A stretch of 64,000 nucleotides of DNA from Fibrobacter sp. UWB5 (GTDB taxonomy: Bacteria; Fibrobacterota; Fibrobacteria; Fibrobacterales; Fibrobacteraceae). Shown piece by piece: positions 25,484 through 33,874 of this stretch. Numbering within the stretch: position 1 is the stretch's first letter; every line of letters begins with the position of its first letter. The notes under the pieces are model-generated. The model was given only the letters and a program-made list of their open reading frames with translations. It did not search any database and was not told the origin of the DNA. The stretch lies in NCBI RefSeq assembly GCF_002210295.1, contig NZ_MWQH01000004.1:186001-250000 (forward strand), read 5' to 3'. A program made the translations under genes and the position numbers.

Positions 25484-26275
25484 TTAGCCCTTGACAAGGG
25501 TCCAAAGGTACCTGAGAGAGGCCCGACCCCGTTCTCCGACCTCTTCGGAAAAGTCATTTACGAACATCCGGATGTGCGCTTCCATGACATTCGGGTCGTC
25601 AATTTGGGCCAATTTATCGATAAAAGGAGTGACCAAATTTTCGCGTTTGCGGGCAATATTTAGACTTTTCCGGATTTCGTCTTCGATCTGGAAAATGGTG
25701 TTGACACCAAGAGTTTTCTTTGCTACAGCGATTCCAAGCGGAATCGGCGTACCCGTATTCTCTTCCCAGAAAGCGCCTAAATCTTGCAATAAATAAAGGC
25801 CGTCACGTTTCCAGGTAAAACGGTGTTCGTGTATGACAACGCCTTGAACGGCCTCTTTGGAGCGCAAGGAACGATACACCTGGTCAAACAGGGCATATTC
25901 GATTTTCTGCTCGGATTGGCCCGTTTTTTTATGCCAAAACTTGAATAAAAGGGCAGCAGTCGTGTCCGCACCGGGCAAAACGACCGGTTTTTCGGGGCAA
26001 AAAGCGTTGCCCACGGACGAAAGCAACAACGGGCCGCAACCATACCCGATAGCGCCACCACAGCCAAGACAGGCGTATTCCGCTTCGATTTTGGGGTATA
26101 CCTGGGCGCTTACCTTGGCCACATCGAGCTCACCGCGACGCACCATTTCGTTGAGCGTTTGCACGTCGGCAAAGTGGACATCCCATTCAAAGGGCGAATT
26201 TTCAAGCCCCTGGACAAGAGCTTCGTAAATGTAGGTGTCATTGGGGCAAGTGGAAATTCCGAGTTTGAGACGCAT
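25484..26275 (-). CDS. mqnD: 1,4-dihydroxy-6-naphthoate synthase MqnD
   Basis: A 263-residue protein of the MqnA/MqnD family. It opens MRLKLGISTCPNDTYIYEAL, the S.CPNDT substrate-binding start typical of MqnD, with GGAIGYGCGPLLLS and VVIHEHRFTW (the HEHR-type catalytic region) further on. MqnD converts cyclic dehypoxanthine futalosine to 1,4-dihydroxy-6-naphthoate. The ATG at 26275 lies 4 bp after the mqnB stop; the longer upstream frame is antisense overlap and lacks a ribosome site. It is the last gene of tyrS-pfkB-mqnB-mqnD. Confidence 0.92.
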   Translation of the reverse strand: MRLKLGISTCPNDTYIYEALVQGLENSPFEWDVHFADVQTLNEMVRRGELDVAKVSAQVYPKIEAEYACLGCGGAIGYGCGPLLLSSVGNAFCPEKPVVLPGADTTAALLFKFWHKKTGQSEQKIEYALFDQVYRSLRSKEAVQGVVIHEHRFTWKRDGLYLLQDLGAFWEENTGTPIPLGIAVAKKTLGVNTIFQIEDEIRKSLNIARKRENLVTPFIDKLAQIDDPNVMEAHIRMFVNDFSEEVGERGRASLRYLWTLVKG

Positions 26276-26279
26276 GAAA

Positions 26280-26942
26280 TTACCCAAAAATCGTTTTGCG
26301 AAGGGCCGAGAGGGCTTCTTGGAATTTCCAGGAAGCGCGGTCGCGGGTGGTTGCCATATTGCAAACGGCGCGAATTTCGAAAACAGGCATGTTGTGGGCC
26401 ATACAGGCCGCAATTCCGGCCGCACCTTCCATATTCTCGATATCGGCATCAAATGTCTTGGAACGCAAAAGGGCAAACTCTTCTGTGCCCGTGCAGCAAT
26501 TTACCGTAAGGCCTACGGCCGATTTCAGCTTTTGCAAATGGGTTGGAGCGTGTTCTGCGGCTGTGGCGCGAACGGTACTTGGGAACGGGAAAAAGGAGCC
26601 GTCCTTTTCTTGATAGCCCATATCCCCCACGCTTTCGGAATCGACACGGACAACGTCGAGGACATCGATTCCGCGGCCGGGATAAGCCCCACAGACACCG
26701 AGAATATACACTGCCGTAAAATGAATTCCCTGCTGCTTGGCAGAGCTGATCAGGTAGGTCAAATTCGTCGAAAAACTCAAGATTCCCATTCCGAGAATGC
26801 AGGCGTAGCCTCGGTTTTCCGAGAGTTCGATTAGTTTGTCTGAAGTGATATTGTCGGCAGTACCGGCGTATTCCGGGAAACAAGAAATAAATTCCATTGG
26901 CGTTGCAAACGCGAACAAATTATTCTTGTCGGGGAAAAGCAC
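26280..26942 (-). CDS. mqnB: Futalosine hydrolase MqnB
   Basis: A 220-residue nucleoside phosphorylase-fold protein. VYILGVCGAYPG, FDADIENMEGAAGIAACMAH and EIRAVCNMATTRDRASW are the blocks shared by futalosine and MTA/SAH nucleosidases. MqnB removes hypoxanthine from futalosine. Its place directly before mqnD identifies the substrate. The start is a GTG with GGAG about 6 nt upstream, inside the end of the sugar kinase gene. Confidence 0.9.
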   Translation of the reverse strand: MLFPDKNNLFAFATPMEFISCFPEYAGTADNITSDKLIELSENRGYACILGMGILSFSTNLTYLISSAKQQGIHFTAVYILGVCGAYPGRGIDVLDVVRVDSESVGDMGYQEKDGSFFPFPSTVRATAAEHAPTHLQKLKSAVGLTVNCCTGTEEFALLRSKTFDADIENMEGAAGIAACMAHNMPVFEIRAVCNMATTRDRASWKFQEALSALRKTIFG

Positions 26943-26945
26943 GGT

Positions 26946-27902
26946 TTACTCCAGTTTTTCCACCGCATCAACAAGCATCGCCTCCACTTCGGCGACGCGT
27001 TCAAGCTTAAGGTTACAGGGGCGGTCGACTTCGCAACGGGCCGTCGCAACCGCAGTCGCCTTGATAAGGCACTGTTCAAAATCCATGCCCATGCCATCGG
27101 CATAAAGCCAGCCGGCAAAGAAGGAATCCCCCGCTCCGATACGGTTGTTCACCTGAATCTGGGGCGGCTGAATCTGCACGCCCTGGAATTTCTTTTCGAC
27201 AAGGCGGAAAGCGCGAACCGGAGCGTCTTCGTCGGTTACCACAAGCGCCTTGATCGGCAAGCGTTCAAGGACCGCCGTGGCAGTCATTTTCCAGAACTGC
27301 GGGCTCGACAGGACAATGGGAAGGCCAAGACGCGTGAGCAGCTTGCAGTATTCCTGCATGTTGATCTTCAAGAGTTCAACACCCTTTTCGAGCCAAGTAT
27401 CGATACCTTCGATGGCATCGACAAAAATCTTTTTACCCGTAAAGTCGAGGGCGTTCAACTGGTCTATGTTAAAGCCCTGCGGGAATGTACCGCAAAGAGC
27501 CACACACTGGGTCGAACTCCAGTAGTCATTCAGGGTCTGGATAAAATCTTCGTTCTCGTATTCCGTGAGGTCCGGCGAGGGTTCGATGAGTTCCGTAGAA
27601 TCGCCGCCAGAAACAATCGTCGTGCAAATGCGCGTCGGTTCCTTGATCCAGACAGGAGCCTGCTGAATACCGTAAGCGGAGATTTCATCAAAGATGCGGG
27701 AGCCGTGTTCAGAGCCCAAGAAATGCATCATCAGAGGGGATCCGCCCAAAAGGCGGAGCACGAGGGCGCAGTTGATTCCCTTGCCGGAACCATACTCTTC
27801 GACGCGCTCGATGCGATGAACCTCGCCGGGCGTGAACTTGTCCAGATAGAACAAGCGCTGCCACGCGGGATTCAAACCTAATATGAGGACTTCCTGGGAC
27901 AT
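26946..27902 (-). CDS. PfkB-family sugar kinase (1-phosphofructokinase-like)
   Basis: A 318-residue PfkB/ribokinase-fold protein. The N-terminal pattern LGLNPAWQRLFYLDKFTPGEVHR with EYGSGKGINCALVLRLLGG is that of the 1-phosphofructokinase/tagatose-6-phosphate kinase branch, and the anion-hole motif NNRIGAGDSFFAGWLYADG is near the C-terminus. The exact sugar phosphate cannot be read from sequence. It sits 7 bp after tyrS and 3 bp before mqnB, an odd location with no evident link to quinone synthesis. Confidence 0.85.
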   Translation of the reverse strand: MSQEVLILGLNPAWQRLFYLDKFTPGEVHRIERVEEYGSGKGINCALVLRLLGGSPLMMHFLGSEHGSRIFDEISAYGIQQAPVWIKEPTRICTTIVSGGDSTELIEPSPDLTEYENEDFIQTLNDYWSSTQCVALCGTFPQGFNIDQLNALDFTGKKIFVDAIEGIDTWLEKGVELLKINMQEYCKLLTRLGLPIVLSSPQFWKMTATAVLERLPIKALVVTDEDAPVRAFRLVEKKFQGVQIQPPQIQVNNRIGAGDSFFAGWLYADGMGMDFEQCLIKATAVATARCEVDRPCNLKLERVAEVEAMLVDAVEKLE

Positions 27903-27909
27903 GGCTTTC

Positions 27910-29244
27910 CTAGAAATTCACCTTGAAGAACTTGCGCTTGCCCACCTTCACAACAAGTTGAGATCCTTTTTCAACAACCAATTGAGCCTGCAAGTCATCA
28001 ACTTTCCATTCAATTCCATTATTAACAACTTTCATATTTCGATAAGGATCAATATTTCCAAAAGAATCTATCGGTACCACTTCAGTATTTACGACAGCTC
28101 CATCTCCCAAGAGAATTAAGACTTCGCCCATAGAGGTAACACCTCCATTCTGGACCATACGACGAGCTTCGCCCTTGGATGCAAAAGCCTTAATCTTTAC
28201 CAGCAGGTCTAGTACGCCATATTTCCCCGGTTCAAGATTACACTCGGCAGCATCGCTCGGGATAGCGTTACCGCTGTGGATTTCGCGTTCCTTGGCAGCG
28301 GCGGCCTCGGCGGCTTCTGCGCCGTAGTACTGCGTCACGATGTCAATAGCGAGGCGGTGCTTGGCATCGTTGGGGTTCATCTTGCCTGCGGCAATGTCGG
28401 CCATCATCTGCTTGATTTCTGCAAGCGGGATGTTGGTGAGGAGTTCAAACCAGTTTTCGACGATGCTGTCGGCGAGGCTGTAAATCTTGTGGTACATCAC
28501 GTCGGCCGGTTCGTTGAGGCCCACGTAGTTACCGATGGACTTGGACATCTTGACCTTGCCGTCGGTACCGAGGAGGATGGGCATGAAGAGACCGATCTGC
28601 GGTTCCATGCCTTCGAAAAGCTGCAAGTCGCGACCGCGAAGCACGTTGAACTTCTGGTCGGTACCGCCGAGTTCCACGTCGCTGTTGATGGCGACGGAAT
28701 CGTAACCCTGCATCATGGGGTACATGAATTCGTGTAGGCTGATCGGCGTATTGGCGGCATAGCGGTTGTGGAAGTCTTCGCGTTCAAGCATCTGAGCCAC
28801 GGTAAACTGGCCCATGAGTTCGGTCACCTTGCTGAACGGGAGCTTGGAGAACCATTCGCCATTGTAGTGGATTTCCACCTGGTCGCGGCGGACCACCTTG
28901 AAGAACTGTTCCTGGTATTCCTTGGCGTTTTCGAGAACCTGTTCATGGCTGAGACGCGGACGGGCCTTGTTGCGGCCGCTCGGGTCACCAATCTGAGCCG
29001 TGTAGTCACCCACGATGAGGACGACGGTATGACCGAGGTCCTGGAACTGACGGAGCTTGCGCATCACGACCGTATGACCAAAATGCACATCCGGGGCGGT
29101 CGGGTCCACACCCATCTTGACACGGAGAGGAACACCGGTATCATAAGACTTCTGAAGTTTCTTTTCAAGTTCATCTTGCGGCACAACGTCAATAACACCG
29201 CGCATCAAAATATCAAGCTGTTCTTTTACAGGACGGAATTGCAT
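27910..29244 (-). CDS. tyrS: Tyrosine-tRNA ligase
   Basis: A 444-residue class I aminoacyl-tRNA synthetase. The HIGH-type motif is HFGHTVVMRKLRQFQDLGHT, the KMSKS motif appears as DGKVKMSKSIGNYVG, and a C-terminal S4 RNA-binding region (LLVKIKAFASKGEARRMVQNGGV) completes it. It attaches tyrosine to tRNA-Tyr. AAAGGA precedes the ATG. It leads the operon with the sugar kinase and two menaquinone genes. Confidence 0.95.
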   Translation of the reverse strand: MQFRPVKEQLDILMRGVIDVVPQDELEKKLQKSYDTGVPLRVKMGVDPTAPDVHFGHTVVMRKLRQFQDLGHTVVLIVGDYTAQIGDPSGRNKARPRLSHEQVLENAKEYQEQFFKVVRRDQVEIHYNGEWFSKLPFSKVTELMGQFTVAQMLEREDFHNRYAANTPISLHEFMYPMMQGYDSVAINSDVELGGTDQKFNVLRGRDLQLFEGMEPQIGLFMPILLGTDGKVKMSKSIGNYVGLNEPADVMYHKIYSLADSIVENWFELLTNIPLAEIKQMMADIAAGKMNPNDAKHRLAIDIVTQYYGAEAAEAAAAKEREIHSGNAIPSDAAECNLEPGKYGVLDLLVKIKAFASKGEARRMVQNGGVTSMGEVLILLGDGAVVNTEVVPIDSFGNIDPYRNMKVVNNGIEWKVDDLQAQLVVEKGSQLVVKVGKRKFFKVNF

Positions 29245-29322
29245 TTTATTTCCTTTTGTTTTACAAAAATCAAATATAGAAAAACATATTTCTATCTTTT
29301 TTGCCGTTTAAAGGAGAACTCT

Positions 29323-29943
29323 ATGAAAAAGCTATTTGCGCTAATCGCCTTTGCGGCCTCCCTCTCTTTTGCCGTATCGGCTCCTTTCACCCATGACGGA
29401 TTCTTTTTCAGCGTCACTTCCGGACTAGGTTACGGAACATTCAATGACGACATTGATGATGGTTTTGCCCAAATTGAATCCAACGGTTTTCAAGCAGAAG
29501 CTTCTATCAAAATCGGCGGAGCCATTGTTAATGGGCTTATCATTCATGCAACATTCGCCATGAACCAGCTCTATCCTGATTTGGAAGCCACCAGCAAGAC
29601 CGGCAGAGACGACCGCTTGTCGCACGATGGTTTCGACATTCTTTTTATGGGCGGCGGCGCAACCTTCTATATTCCTGGCGGAAGCAACGTATTCCTCGGC
29701 GCATCGGCCGGTGTCACCACTTACAGCGTAACCTTCGGAAACCAATCCGCCGATTTTCTGAATCTTGATTCCGGTTTTGGAATCATCGCAACAATCGGTA
29801 AGGAATGGTGGATTCACGAAGAACTTGGCCTCGGCATCGCATTCTCGTACACCTACACCTCGGCTGAAGGCGAATACGATAACGAAAAGAACGAAGCGAC
29901 CACCAACATGTTCTCGCTTAGCGCCACGTTCACATTCAACTAA
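29323..29943 (+). CDS. Secreted or outer-membrane protein, twin A
   Basis: A 206-residue protein with signal peptide MKKLFALIAFAASLSFA. It then reads HDGFFFSVTSGLGYGTFN and continues as a Gly/aromatic-rich beta-strand pattern that ends FSLSATFTFN, like a small outer-membrane barrel. AAGGAG sits 7 nt upstream of the ATG. The following gene is a paralogue with the same signal peptide, HDGFF motif and GKEWW motif. Function unknown. Confidence 0.8.
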   Translation: MKKLFALIAFAASLSFAVSAPFTHDGFFFSVTSGLGYGTFNDDIDDGFAQIESNGFQAEASIKIGGAIVNGLIIHATFAMNQLYPDLEATSKTGRDDRLSHDGFDILFMGGGATFYIPGGSNVFLGASAGVTTYSVTFGNQSADFLNLDSGFGIIATIGKEWWIHEELGLGIAFSYTYTSAEGEYDNEKNEATTNMFSLSATFTFN

Positions 29944-29972
29944 TTACACATAAGCCTTTCAAGGAGAACGAA

Positions 29973-30584
29973 ATGAAAAAGCTCTTCATGTTGACAGCCC
30001 TTGCGGCATCACTTTCTTTCGCTACATCGGAACCGCATGTCCACGACGGGTTCTTTTTGAACTTCGCCATGGGCATGGGCTACCAGTCTATGGACTACAC
30101 TACATACAATTATGACGAAGACACTTACGGTCATTCCGGTCTTGCTACCGATATTGATGTAAAGCTCGGCTGTAGCGTAACAGACATGGTTGCCGTACAC
30201 ATCACCTTAACCGGAGACACCCCCACAGAAAGCGTTGGAGAAGGACGCGATGACAACGAAGTCAAAGCGAACCTGTCGCTGCTGGGCATCGGCACCACCC
30301 TCTATTTCCCGGGAAACTATCTTGCTTCTGCATCCCTTGGCATTGGACAATTCCGCGTCTATGACGACATTTCTACCTTCCATGCCCGTGTAGTCACTAA
30401 CCCAGACAAATATTCCCGCAGCGGATTTGCATTCCAGATTGCAGCCGGTAAGGAATGGTGGGTCAGCGACAACTGGGGCATCGGTGCGACAGCAGCACTT
30501 TTGTACGGCTTTGAAACAAATCTCGCCGACGCTAGAGAATCTTCGCTTTCCATCAGTCTAAGGTTTTCCGCGACATACAACTAA
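29973..30584 (+). CDS. Secreted or outer-membrane protein, twin B
   Basis: A 203-residue paralogue of the preceding gene, 29 bp downstream. Shared features are signal peptide MKKLFMLTALAASLSFA, HDGFFLNFAMGMGYQS, GIGTTLYFPGNYLASASLG, IAAGKEWWVSDNWGIG and a C-terminus of alternating strand pattern (SISLRFSATYN). AAGGAG precedes the ATG. The pair arose by tandem duplication and has diverged widely. Function unknown. Confidence 0.8.
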   Translation: MKKLFMLTALAASLSFATSEPHVHDGFFLNFAMGMGYQSMDYTTYNYDEDTYGHSGLATDIDVKLGCSVTDMVAVHITLTGDTPTESVGEGRDDNEVKANLSLLGIGTTLYFPGNYLASASLGIGQFRVYDDISTFHARVVTNPDKYSRSGFAFQIAAGKEWWVSDNWGIGATAALLYGFETNLADARESSLSISLRFSATYN

Positions 30585-30604
30585 AAAACGGGGCTGTAGC
30601 CCCG
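30583..30604 (-). terminator. Terminator after the enhancer-binding regulator gene
   Basis: Hairpin CGGGGCT - ACA/TGT - AGCCCCG. The minus strand has a following run of six T, so it terminates the leftward gene; the plus strand has only a weak U tract. Confidence 0.8.
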
Positions 30605-30609
30605 CAAAA

Positions 30610-32139
30610 CTATTTGCCGAAACCAGCGAGGTCTATGCCAAGCTGGTTTATTTTATATGTAAGAATGCGCGGAGTCGTGGAAAGGCTGCGGGCGGCGGCA
30701 GCAATCTTTCCCTTGCTGCTCTTGAGGGCATCGCAGATGATGTCTTTCTCGTAGGCCTCCACCATGAGTTTCAGGTTGCCGTTCACAGGAGTGCCGCTGG
30801 TTTCGGCGGTCTGGAGCGTGGTCGGGAAATGGTGCGGGTAAATGACGTCTTCGTCAGCCACAAGGATAGCGCGCTCGATTCCGTTTTCGAGTTCACGCAC
30901 ATTTCCGGGCCACGGGTAGCTCATGAGCATGTTGATGGTCGTACGAGCGAGACGGCGCACGTTCTTGCCCACAATGCGGCAGTAATGTTCGACGAAGTGG
31001 TCCGCCAGGAGCACGATGTCGGTTTTGCGGTTGCGAAGCGGCGGCACGTAAATCGGGAAGATATGCAGCTGGTAATATAGGTCTTCGCGGAAGGTTCCTT
31101 CTTCGACCATCTGCTGCAGGTTCTTGGTGGTGGCCGCAATCACGCGCACGTTCACCTTCTTTGAAATGCGGGCGCCAATACGCTCGACTTCGCCATGCTG
31201 AAGCAAGCGCAAAAGTTTCACCTGAAGGTTCGGCGAAAGTTCGCCCACTTCGTCGAGGAAGAGCGTGCCGCCTTCGGCCTGTTCTACGCGGCCGGGCGTC
31301 TCGGAAATGACACCCACCAAGGCGCCACGTTCGCTACCGAAGAGCTCGCGGTCCAAAACGGATTCCGGCATCGAGGCGCAATGGACGCGGACGAACGGGC
31401 CCATGTTGCGGTCGGAACGGTAATGGATAGCTTCGGCCACGAGCCCCTTGCCCGTACCGACCTCGCCCACGATAAGCGCAGGCAGGGGGCTGCGGGACAC
31501 CTGGTCAATCTGCGCATACACGCGCTGCATTTCGCTAGAGCGACCGATGATATTATCCGGATGAAAACGGTCCTTGAGCTCCAAGGTCAAGCGTTCGTTT
31601 TCGGCCTTCAAGAGTTCATTTTCTTCGCGGGCTTCGCGACGGAGCTTCACTGCCGCCGCAAGCATCTGTGCGATAATTTCAAGCAGGCGGAGCTTTTCAG
31701 GGAGTTCTTCTTCGACCGGATTCTGGACGTCGGCACTGAAGGCGCCAATCACCTGGTGTTCCATAATCACGGGCACGCAAAGGAAGGCCTTGTCTTCGGT
31801 CTTACCGCGCCCTGTACGATCCAAGAAGTCCGGGTCTTTTGCCACCGAGGGAATGATAATCGGCTTACCGGTTTCCACGACGCGGCCGGTAATACCTTCA
31901 CCCACCTTGTAGCGGCCCTTGCGCGCCTGACGGCTCGAAAGGCCTTCTGCAATTTCAATGGAGATTTCACCGGTATGGCGGTTGTACAGCGTGAGGGTCG
32001 CGTGTTCCACGCCCATCGTAGATTCCACCACCTCCAAAATCGGATGCGCGACGCTTTCGAAATCAAGCGTCTGGTTCAGAATGGAACTGATCTTGTAGAG
32101 CAGTTCCAGTTCCTGGATTTTGGATTGCGAGGTAGGCAA
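30610..32139 (-). CDS. NifA-like GAF/AAA+/Fis regulator with altered GAFTGA loop
   Basis: A 509-residue protein. A GAF sensor domain (about 25-170) is followed by an AAA+ sigma-54 activator domain (about 195-425) with Walker [15 protein letters not shown] and Walker [14 protein letters not shown] Fis-type helix-turn-helix is at the end ([26 protein letters not shown]). The sigma-54-contacting GAFTGA loop reads GALVGV (residues in [14 protein letters not shown]), so the essential Thr is Val. It may not work with sigma-54. The start is a TTG with AGGAGA 6 nt upstream, overlapping the stop of the barrel gene before it. Confidence 0.9.
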   Translation of the reverse strand: MPTSQSKIQELELLYKISSILNQTLDFESVAHPILEVVESTMGVEHATLTLYNRHTGEISIEIAEGLSSRQARKGRYKVGEGITGRVVETGKPIIIPSVAKDPDFLDRTGRGKTEDKAFLCVPVIMEHQVIGAFSADVQNPVEEELPEKLRLLEIIAQMLAAAVKLRREAREENELLKAENERLTLELKDRFHPDNIIGRSSEMQRVYAQIDQVSRSPLPALIVGEVGTGKGLVAEAIHYRSDRNMGPFVRVHCASMPESVLDRELFGSERGALVGVISETPGRVEQAEGGTLFLDEVGELSPNLQVKLLRLLQHGEVERIGARISKKVNVRVIAATTKNLQQMVEEGTFREDLYYQLHIFPIYVPPLRNRKTDIVLLADHFVEHYCRIVGKNVRRLARTTINMLMSYPWPGNVRELENGIERAILVADEDVIYPHHFPTTLQTAETSGTPVNGNLKLMVEAYEKDIICDALKSSKGKIAAAARSLSTTPRILTYKINQLGIDLAGFGK

Positions 32140-32148
32140 GATTATCTC

Positions 32149-32754
32149 CTAAAAAATCCGGAAAACCGCATTCAACGCAAAAGCCAAACAGGCATCATAT
32201 TCTGTTATGGCATAGTTTACCGGGTAAAATTCCAATCCGAAAACATTCTTCTTGGTACGCCAGGCAAAGCCCAAACTCGAGCGGAACATAAAGGATTCGC
32301 GGTAATAATCCCCTTCGTCATACTCATATTGGTATGCCTCGAAACGATTTCCTTCTTCATCAAAGGCTTCGGTCCTAACGGTACCATCTATACCGGCATA
32401 AGTTCCGTCCTGAAAATCAACCAGGAACATAAAGTTCGTGACAATGGTGAAGCCTCCCCAGATGGGGTAATTAAAGTTGACAAGAACCCCTTCGGAAAGT
32501 TCTTTGAACTCATATTCCATGCAATCTTCGCATTCCGAAGCCGATGTTCCAAATTCGGCCACAACACCAACACCGATGAAAGACGTTACCGGTTTCACCA
32601 CCGAAAGCGACAAGCCTGTCATCGTTGTCGAGACATCGTTCCAGCCCCCAATGAAGGGCCCGACTTTGACGTCAACCGTTTTCCAGGAAATGCCGGACGC
32701 CGAAGCATACGACATAAAGACGAACATGAAAAGAAGTCCTAACCTTTTTAGCAT
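32149..32754 (-). CDS. Small outer-membrane barrel-like protein
   Basis: A 201-residue protein with signal peptide MLKRLGLLFMFVFMSYASA. The rest is a beta-strand pattern (VKVGPFIGGWNDVSTTMTG, FIGVGVVAEFGTS, MFRSSLGFAWRTKKNVFGLE) that ends ALNAVFRIF with a terminal Phe. It contains a CEDC pair. It is 9 bp upstream of the enhancer-binding regulator and shares its transcript. TATATT lies 6 nt before the ATG and no Shine-Dalgarno is present. Function unknown. Confidence 0.7.
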   Translation of the reverse strand: MLKRLGLLFMFVFMSYASASGISWKTVDVKVGPFIGGWNDVSTTMTGLSLSVVKPVTSFIGVGVVAEFGTSASECEDCMEYEFKELSEGVLVNFNYPIWGGFTIVTNFMFLVDFQDGTYAGIDGTVRTEAFDEEGNRFEAYQYEYDEGDYYRESFMFRSSLGFAWRTKKNVFGLEFYPVNYAITEYDACLAFALNAVFRIF

Positions 32755-32782
32755 ATTACCAATATAACATTTTGTTTGATAT

Positions 32783-32821
32783 AAAAAAGGAGTCCCCCGA
32801 CCAAGTCGGGGAAGACTCCTT
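32783..32821 (-). terminator. Terminator after yqeY
   Basis: Long minus-strand hairpin: AAGGAGTC, an inner arm CCCCGACTTGGTCGGGG and GACTCCTT, then six T. Its T run may double as the -35 region of the barrel gene at 32754. Confidence 0.8.
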
Positions 32822-32841
32822 AATCACAAGGTTGCGGCTTC

Positions 32842-33312
32842 TTACTTCAGCGCTTCCTGCACGAGAGCGGAGGCGCGCTTGGCGTCGAAACGGCCCTTGA
32901 CCTTCGGGGAAAGTTCCTTCATGATCTTACCCATGTCCTTGGGGCTAGAAGCACCCGTCGCGGCCTTGATTTCTGCAATGAGGGCCTTGACTTCGTCTTC
33001 GGTCATTTCGGCGGGCATGTACTTGCGGTACAGTGCAATGATTGCTTCTTCGGCCGGAATCTTATCCATGAAGCCACCCTTCGTGAGGATGTCGATGGCT
33101 TCCTGCTTCTGCTTGACACTACGGGCAAGAACGTCGACGCACATTTCGTCGGTGATCGTTTCTTCGATCTGGGCCGGAGTGGCACCGTTCTTCATGGCTT
33201 CGTTCTTGATGTCGGAATGGAGGGTACGGAGCGTTCCGAGAGTTTCGGAATCGTGCGCCTTCATGGCGGCCTTGATATCATCCTTAATCTTAGTCAGCAA
33301 TGCACTGCTCAT
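32842..33312 (-). CDS. GatB/YqeY domain protein
   Basis: A 156-residue protein of the YqeY family. Motifs are LLTKIKDDIKAAMKAHDSETLGTLRTLHSDIKN, then YRKYMPAEMTEDEVKALIAE and MGKIMKELSPKVKGRFD. It resembles the tail domain of GatB amidotransferase and is often linked to tRNA or translation functions, though its role is unclear. It often sits beside rpsU, as here (141 bp upstream). I place the start at 33312, with AAAGGG before the ATG; 33333 is possible. Confidence 0.88.
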   Translation of the reverse strand: MSSALLTKIKDDIKAAMKAHDSETLGTLRTLHSDIKNEAMKNGATPAQIEETITDEMCVDVLARSVKQKQEAIDILTKGGFMDKIPAEEAIIALYRKYMPAEMTEDEVKALIAEIKAATGASSPKDMGKIMKELSPKVKGRFDAKRASALVQEALK

Positions 33313-33452
33313 GGTTTTACCCTTTGCGGACATATCCGCGGTTGGAATTCTCTAGAAACACGCAACGAGCCACCGGTCATAGACCGACGACTCATTACAA
33401 AAATCGATGCCTTGATGGCGACTGCCAATTTGACCCGGAAACCGGGAGCAAA

Positions 33453-33662
33453 TTAGTAGAGGCGCTTACGGTTCTGGTCAGCGATTTCCTTCAAGCGCTT
33501 GCGACGAGCAGCAGTTTCGATGCGCTTCTTTTCTTCAGAAGGCTTTTCGAAGCGCTGACGCTTCTTGACATCGGAAATGATGCCATTCTTTTCGCAGGAC
33601 TTGGTGAAACGCTTGAGAGCGCGTTCAAAAGGTTCGTTGGACTTAACAATTACGCCGATCAC
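33453..33662 (-). CDS. rpsU: 30S ribosomal protein S21
   Basis: A 69-residue basic protein: GVIVKSNEPFERALKRFTKS, then the typical basic C-terminal half (RQRFEKPSEEKKRIETAARR). The start is a GTG with AAAGGA upstream, driven by an excellent promoter 44 bp away. Confidence 0.93.
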   Translation of the reverse strand: MIGVIVKSNEPFERALKRFTKSCEKNGIISDVKKRQRFEKPSEEKKRIETAARRKRLKEIADQNRKRLY

Positions 33663-33705
33663 GATTATCCTTTGGTTAAATTAGAAATTCGTTTTTGGAT
33701 AGCCA

Positions 33706-33734
33706 AATATATTTAATTGACGGAAATTCGTCAA
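33706..33734 (-). promoter_or_regulatory. Promoter of rpsU
   Basis: Minus strand TTGACG (33729-33734), 17-nt spacer, TATATT (33706-33711). Confidence 0.8.
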
Positions 33735-33790
33735 GGGTATAATAAAAAGCCCGTTTTCCCGCCTTTTTTGAATAAATTTTACAATTTAAC

Positions 33791-33819
33791 TTGCGGTTTA
33801 TCAAAGACTTATGTATATT
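33791..33819 (+). promoter_or_regulatory. Promoter of the SPOR lipoprotein gene
   Basis: TTGCGG (33791-33796), 17-nt spacer, TATATT (33814-33819). It is divergent from the rpsU promoter. Confidence 0.7.
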
Positions 33820-33874
33820 TTTGTTATAAAAGACCGCTTTTGTTGTCTTATTTTCTAAAAAATTGGAGAATTGG

